Below, one piece after another: positions 57,762 to 64,000 of a stretch of 64,000 nucleotides of DNA. The notes beneath the pieces are model-generated. The model did not search any database. It had not been told where the DNA came from and worked only from the letters and a program-made list of their open reading frames with translations. The translations under genes and the position numbers were made by a program. Position 1 is the stretch's first letter, and each line of letters starts with the position of its first letter. This DNA comes from Dryocola sp. LX212 (GTDB lineage: Bacteria > Pseudomonadota > Gammaproteobacteria > Enterobacterales > Enterobacteriaceae): assembly GCA_041504365.1 (NCBI GenBank), contig CP167917.1, forward strand, positions 620,001 through 684,000. Reading direction: 5' to 3'.

Positions 57762-57788
57762 AGGGCAATAATTTATTGCCCTTTTTAT
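57762..57788 (+). terminator. dapB terminator
   Basis: Stem AGGGCAAT / ATTGCCCT with a 5-nt loop followed by a T-rich tract. Confidence 0.88.
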
Positions 57789-57928
57789 TTTTACATGTTT
57801 AATTGATTTTTTTGTCCAGATAGGCAAAACATAATGTCTTACTGTCAAAACGCGTTACGTAAATGTTATTTTTGACCATCTGGTCCACTTTTTGTAATCC
57901 TGGGTGATGGATTTCTATTCTTTCTGTC

Positions 57929-57944
57929 TCGCAACCGTTTACTT
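57929..57944. promoter_or_regulatory. PurR box upstream of carAB
   Basis: TCGCAACCGTTTACTT agrees with the PurR consensus (ACGCAAACGTTTNCNT) at all but two fixed positions. PurR repression of the carAB upstream promoter is known in E. coli. The AT-rich stretch 57789-58118 is otherwise control region; TAGAAT at 58054-58059 is a candidate P1 -10. Confidence 0.6.
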
Positions 57945-58118
57945 ACCCTGAGTTAGCTAATCATTTCACCCCTCAATGTGCATATTTTTAATCAGAGCCT
58001 CAAAATAGACAGAAAAAGTTCGCTTTATGGTAGACTTTTGCCTGGCCAGTCCCTAGAATGCCGCCGTTTGTCAAAAATCCAAATGACAGGCTGTTTTGCA
58101 TTGATTCCTGAATTCGTT

Positions 58119-58156
58119 TTGAATTAATATGCAAATGAATTGACTGTTTATTCCCT
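58119..58156. promoter_or_regulatory. Tandem ARG boxes at the carAB P2 promoter
   Basis: TTGAATTAATATGCAAAT (58119-58136) and ATTGACTGTTTATTCCCT (58139-58156) stand 3 bp apart, the geometry of paired ArgR sites. The first is the same as the E. coli carAB P2 ARG box as I recall it. Arginine would repress carAB here. Confidence 0.72.
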
Positions 58157-58166
58157 GGAGGGCGTT

Positions 58167-59327
58167 TTGATTAAGTCAGCAATATTGGTTCTGGAAGACG
58201 GAACCCAATTCCACGGTCGCGCCATTGGGGCATCAGGTACCGCCGTTGGGGAAGTCGTTTTCAATACCTCATTGACCGGTTATCAAGAAATCCTCACTGA
58301 TCCTTCCTACTCCCGCCAAATCGTCACTCTTACTTATCCCCATATCGGCAACGTCGGCACCAACGCCGCTGATGAAGAATCCTCCCAGGTACATGCGCAA
58401 GGCCTCGTCATTCGTGACCTGCCGCTGATTGCCAGCAACTACCGCAATACCGAAGACCTCTCTTCTTATTTAAAACGCCATAACATCGTGGCGATTGCCG
58501 ATATCGATACCCGTAAGCTGACCCGTTTGCTCCGTGAGAAAGGCGCTCAGAACGGCTGCATCATTGCTGGCGACAGCGTTGACGCGGCGCTGGCCCATGA
58601 GAAAGCAAAGGCTTTTCCTGGCCTGAACGGCATGGACCTCGCAAAAGAAGTGACAACGAAAGAGGCCTACGCCTGGCAGCAAGGTAGCTGGACGCTTGAG
58701 GGCGACCTGCCGGAAGCAGCGAAAGAAGAAGATTTACCTTTCCACGTGGTGGCCTATGACTACGGCGTGAAGCGCAACATTCTGCGCATGCTGGTGGACC
58801 GCGGCTGCCGCCTGACGATTGTTCCGGCGCAGACCTCCGCTGCGGAAGTGCTGAAGATGAACCCGGACGGCATCTTCCTCTCCAACGGTCCCGGTGACCC
58901 GGCGCCATGCGATTACGCCATCAGCGCCATTAAAGCCTTCCTGGAAACCGACGTGCCGGTCTTCGGCATCTGCTTAGGCCATCAGCTGCTGGCTCTGGCA
59001 AGCGGCGCGAAAACCGTGAAGATGAAGTTCGGCCACCATGGCGGCAACCACCCGGTCAAAGATCTGGATCGCGATTGCGTGATGATCACCGCCCAGAACC
59101 ACGGCTTTGCGGTAGACGAAGCAACGCTGCCTGCGAACCTGCGCGTGACCCACAAGTCGCTGTTCGACGGCACCCTGCAGGGGATTCATCGTACCGATAA
59201 GCCAGCGTTCAGCTTCCAGGGCCACCCTGAAGCAAGCCCGGGGCCGCACGATGCCGCGCCGCTGTTCGACCACTTTATCGACTTGATCAAGCAGTACCGC
59301 ACTACAGCCACTCTTTTCAGCAAGTAA
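58167..59327 (+). CDS. carA: Carbamoyl phosphate synthetase small subunit
   Basis: A 386-residue glutamine amidotransferase subunit that supplies ammonia to CarB. Catalytic Cys in [13 protein letters not shown] (about 269) and His/Glu in [13 protein letters not shown]. The start is TTG 58167 after GGAGGG, as in E. coli carA; this gives [12 protein letters not shown]. Confidence 0.97.
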   Translation: MIKSAILVLEDGTQFHGRAIGASGTAVGEVVFNTSLTGYQEILTDPSYSRQIVTLTYPHIGNVGTNAADEESSQVHAQGLVIRDLPLIASNYRNTEDLSSYLKRHNIVAIADIDTRKLTRLLREKGAQNGCIIAGDSVDAALAHEKAKAFPGLNGMDLAKEVTTKEAYAWQQGSWTLEGDLPEAAKEEDLPFHVVAYDYGVKRNILRMLVDRGCRLTIVPAQTSAAEVLKMNPDGIFLSNGPGDPAPCDYAISAIKAFLETDVPVFGICLGHQLLALASGAKTVKMKFGHHGGNHPVKDLDRDCVMITAQNHGFAVDEATLPANLRVTHKSLFDGTLQGIHRTDKPAFSFQGHPEASPGPHDAAPLFDHFIDLIKQYRTTATLFSK

Positions 59328-59345
59328 GAATCAGGAGCCTTAAAA

Positions 59346-62570
<3,225 letters not shown>

Positions 62571-62587
62571 TTTTGCTACGCTAAGTT

Positions 62588-62617
62588 ATCCCTCAGCCCA
62601 CCGCGGCGCTGAGGGAT
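62588..62617 (+). terminator. carAB terminator hairpin
   Basis: A perfect 10-bp stem ATCCCTCAGC / GCTGAGGGAT, 18 bp after the carB stop, without a clear T-run. Confidence 0.6.
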
Positions 62618-63035
62618 CCCCACAAATCAGCGCTAATAAACCAAGCCTATAATTCGCCAGGTTTTGGCGAGATGGCTACGAACTGTGCTCAGTGCGGTTC
62701 TGACCGATAACAAAGGCCTGCCTTAAATGGACTGCACCCCAAAAGTTGGACACCCAACTGAGTAAGGTGCATTTTTTTATGGGGTCACTCCAGAAAAGTC
62801 AGGGCTTTGATCTAAAGCGAGGACTTCGATCCTTAGAGCGGCTTTATGCATCGGAAGAGGAAGCTGAAGGGGGGCTTTTACCTGGACCACTGGACGGTAA
62901 GCTGATTTATTTTTAACCATACTATGGTTATGATGCTAACAATATCAATACTCTAAATAAGGGATTATGATTAGTAAAGTGATAGGGGCTCATATCGTTC
63001 GGATAACGTCTGTCTTCAATCAAGGATGAATGACT
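62618..63035. other. Junction region between carB and the PAAR gene
   Basis: About 420 bp without a recognised gene. It contains an IS3-family-like end at 62728-62752. A 45-codon frame (62779-62916, MGSLQKSQGFDLKRGLRS...) has no family I recognise and may be chance or remnant. AT content rises from 62900 on, unlike the GC-rich backbone. Confidence 0.45.
62728..62752. repeat. IS3-family (IS150-like) terminal repeat remnant
   Basis: TGGACTGCACCCCAAAAGTT followed by GGAC resembles the terminal inverted repeat of IS150-group elements (TGTACTGCACCC... GTTGGAC). No transposase frame or second end is seen in this window, so it would be a scar. Confidence 0.35.
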
Positions 63036-64000
63036 ATGGCAACTGGATACGTTTTATGTCTGGGAGACAAAACAACCTGCGGCGGTCAGATAATTAGCGG
63101 CAATCCGGACAGGAGAGCGCATTCAAGACCAATAGCCCGTCATGGTGATGCTGTCACCTGTGGTAAACATGATGGGCAATACAAAATTATAGGTGGCATC
63201 AGTTTTATGACTGATGTGGAAGGGGCTTCCCGAAGGGCTATAGCCGGAACGCTGGATAGCGTAAGTAGCTGTCCCTGCCGCTCAAGATTTATTGTCACGA
63301 AATATCCGGCAATAAAGTATGAAAATGAGCGTCGTGGCGCGGTTTCAAATATGGGAGCTTCTGGTACACAAAAAGCAGCAGCCGTTGCTGCCGCCAGTAG
63401 CATTGCGGCATCAGCTTTAACAGCTACAGTCGTCCCTGTGTTTGCCAAGTCCAGCATGCGTGGAAGCGGGAATACTGATGCCGGAGAGCAACAGGAACCC
63501 CATACTAATTTCGCTGCGATGGCATTTTATCAGGCAGTTCCACCTGCCGAACCTGCATCAGAGAAAGATGTGGTCCAGCACGCCCAGACAGCGAAGAAAA
63601 AGAATCCTGTTGAAGATATACCGAAACCGAAGAAGCGAAGCGCCCTGTATAAATGGCGGTTCGGTCATCATGAAGAAACTGAATACCAGCGGGCAACGGC
63701 TGCAGCGACGAGTGCTGCTAATATTCAGACGGCTGTTGAAGGTGCCAGCGTTCTTGGGTTGGTAGGTGGAAGTGCCATTACGTCAGGAACATGGGCGGTA
63801 AAGTTTGGGGAAATGGCGGCAGGGCTCGGAAGGGTCGCAGCCAGTGGCCCCGGAGCCCCCATCGCAGCAGTCGTGATGGGAATGATGCCCGGAAAGCTCA
63901 ATGACGGAGAACAGGACTTTATTGACCGGATGCATCTGGAACAGATGCGTGAAGCCCCAAGCCGCGTGCGGTATACGTGGAAACAGGATGATAAAGGTCA
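63036..64000 (+). CDS. PAAR-domain / S-type pyocin effector, 3' end outside window
   Basis: The frame is open to the end of the window: 321 codons, no stop. Residues 1-85 are a PAAR domain (MATGYVLCLGDKTTCGGQII, PIARHGDAVTCGKHDG, YKIIGGISFMTD) of the kind that caps a type VI secretion spike. Then follow an Ala-rich hydrophobic stretch (113-136), a Lys/Pro linker (187-201), a second Gly/Ala-rich stretch (225-285) and SRVRYTWKQDDKG at the edge, which looks like the start of an S-type pyocin domain that precedes a nuclease toxin. ATG 63036 is 9 nt after AAGGA; ATG 63030 is too close. A cognate immunity gene should follow. Confidence 0.82.
   Translation, partial: MATGYVLCLGDKTTCGGQIISGNPDRRAHSRPIARHGDAVTCGKHDGQYKIIGGISFMTDVEGASRRAIAGTLDSVSSCPCRSRFIVTKYPAIKYENERRGAVSNMGASGTQKAAAVAAASSIAASALTATVVPVFAKSSMRGSGNTDAGEQQEPHTNFAAMAFYQAVPPAEPASEKDVVQHAQTAKKKNPVEDIPKPKKRSALYKWRFGHHEETEYQRATAAATSAANIQTAVEGASVLGLVGGSAITSGTWAVKFGEMAAGLGRVAASGPGAPIAAVVMGMMPGKLNDGEQDFIDRMHLEQMREAPSRVRYTWKQDDKG

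Overview
The window is chromosomal DNA from a member of the Enterobacteriaceae. From 3461 to 62570 the genes follow the order of the Escherichia coli 0-minute region almost without a break: ettA, slt, trpR, yjjX, gpmB, rob, creABCD, arcA, yjjY, lasT, thrLABC, yaaX, yaaA, yaaJ, talB, mog, satP, dnaKJ, nhaAR, rpsT, ribF, ileS, lspA, fkpB, ispH, rihC, dapB, carAB. Protein lengths match the E. coli proteins to within a few residues, and regulatory details are kept: a trp operator before trpR, a cre tag before creD, the thr leader and attenuator, a sigma-32 promoter before dnaK, TTG starts for rpsT and carA, and PurR and ArgR boxes before carAB. Sequence alone does not settle the genus; an Enterobacter- or Cedecea-like organism fits.

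Five stretches are not part of that backbone. (1) 1-3367: a translationally coupled operon of HflC-like and HflK-like SPFH proteins and a P1B-type metal ATPase. (2) 26039-27352: an MHS-type MFS transporter between mog and satP. (3) 40178-41468: an IS481-family element with a 6-bp target duplication, inserted in the terminator hairpin behind ispH. (4) Two carbohydrate loci flanking rihC. On one side (41751-48263, minus strand) is a sugar-acid operon: GntR/FCD regulator, KDGal kinase, KDPGal aldolase, MFS transporter, IlvD/Edd dehydratase and DHDPS-family lyase. On the other side (49377-56735) are two cupin-type phosphoglucose isomerase genes facing an operon for a mannose-family PTS (IIA, IIB, IIC, IID) and a 581-residue fused mannose-6-phosphate isomerase, with a LacI-family repressor. 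(5) From about 62700 to the end: a possible IS3-family scar and then an open-ended PAAR / S-type pyocin protein, probably a type VI secretion effector.

The likely logic of the 49-57 kb locus is PTS uptake of a hexose as its 6-phosphate, followed by aldose-ketose isomerisation to fructose 6-phosphate by three different isomerases. A palindrome with core TTAATCGATTAA lies before the cupin genes and again between the isomerase gene and the repressor gene, so both transcription units are probably controlled by that repressor. The sugar is unknown. The sugar-acid operon has both a phosphorylative route (kinase plus KDPGal aldolase) and a possible non-phosphorylative route (DHDPS-type lyase) for a 2-keto-3-deoxy acid. 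The strongest candidates for something undescribed are the triple-isomerase PTS locus with its convergent region of large inverted repeats, and the PAAR-pyocin effector at the window edge.
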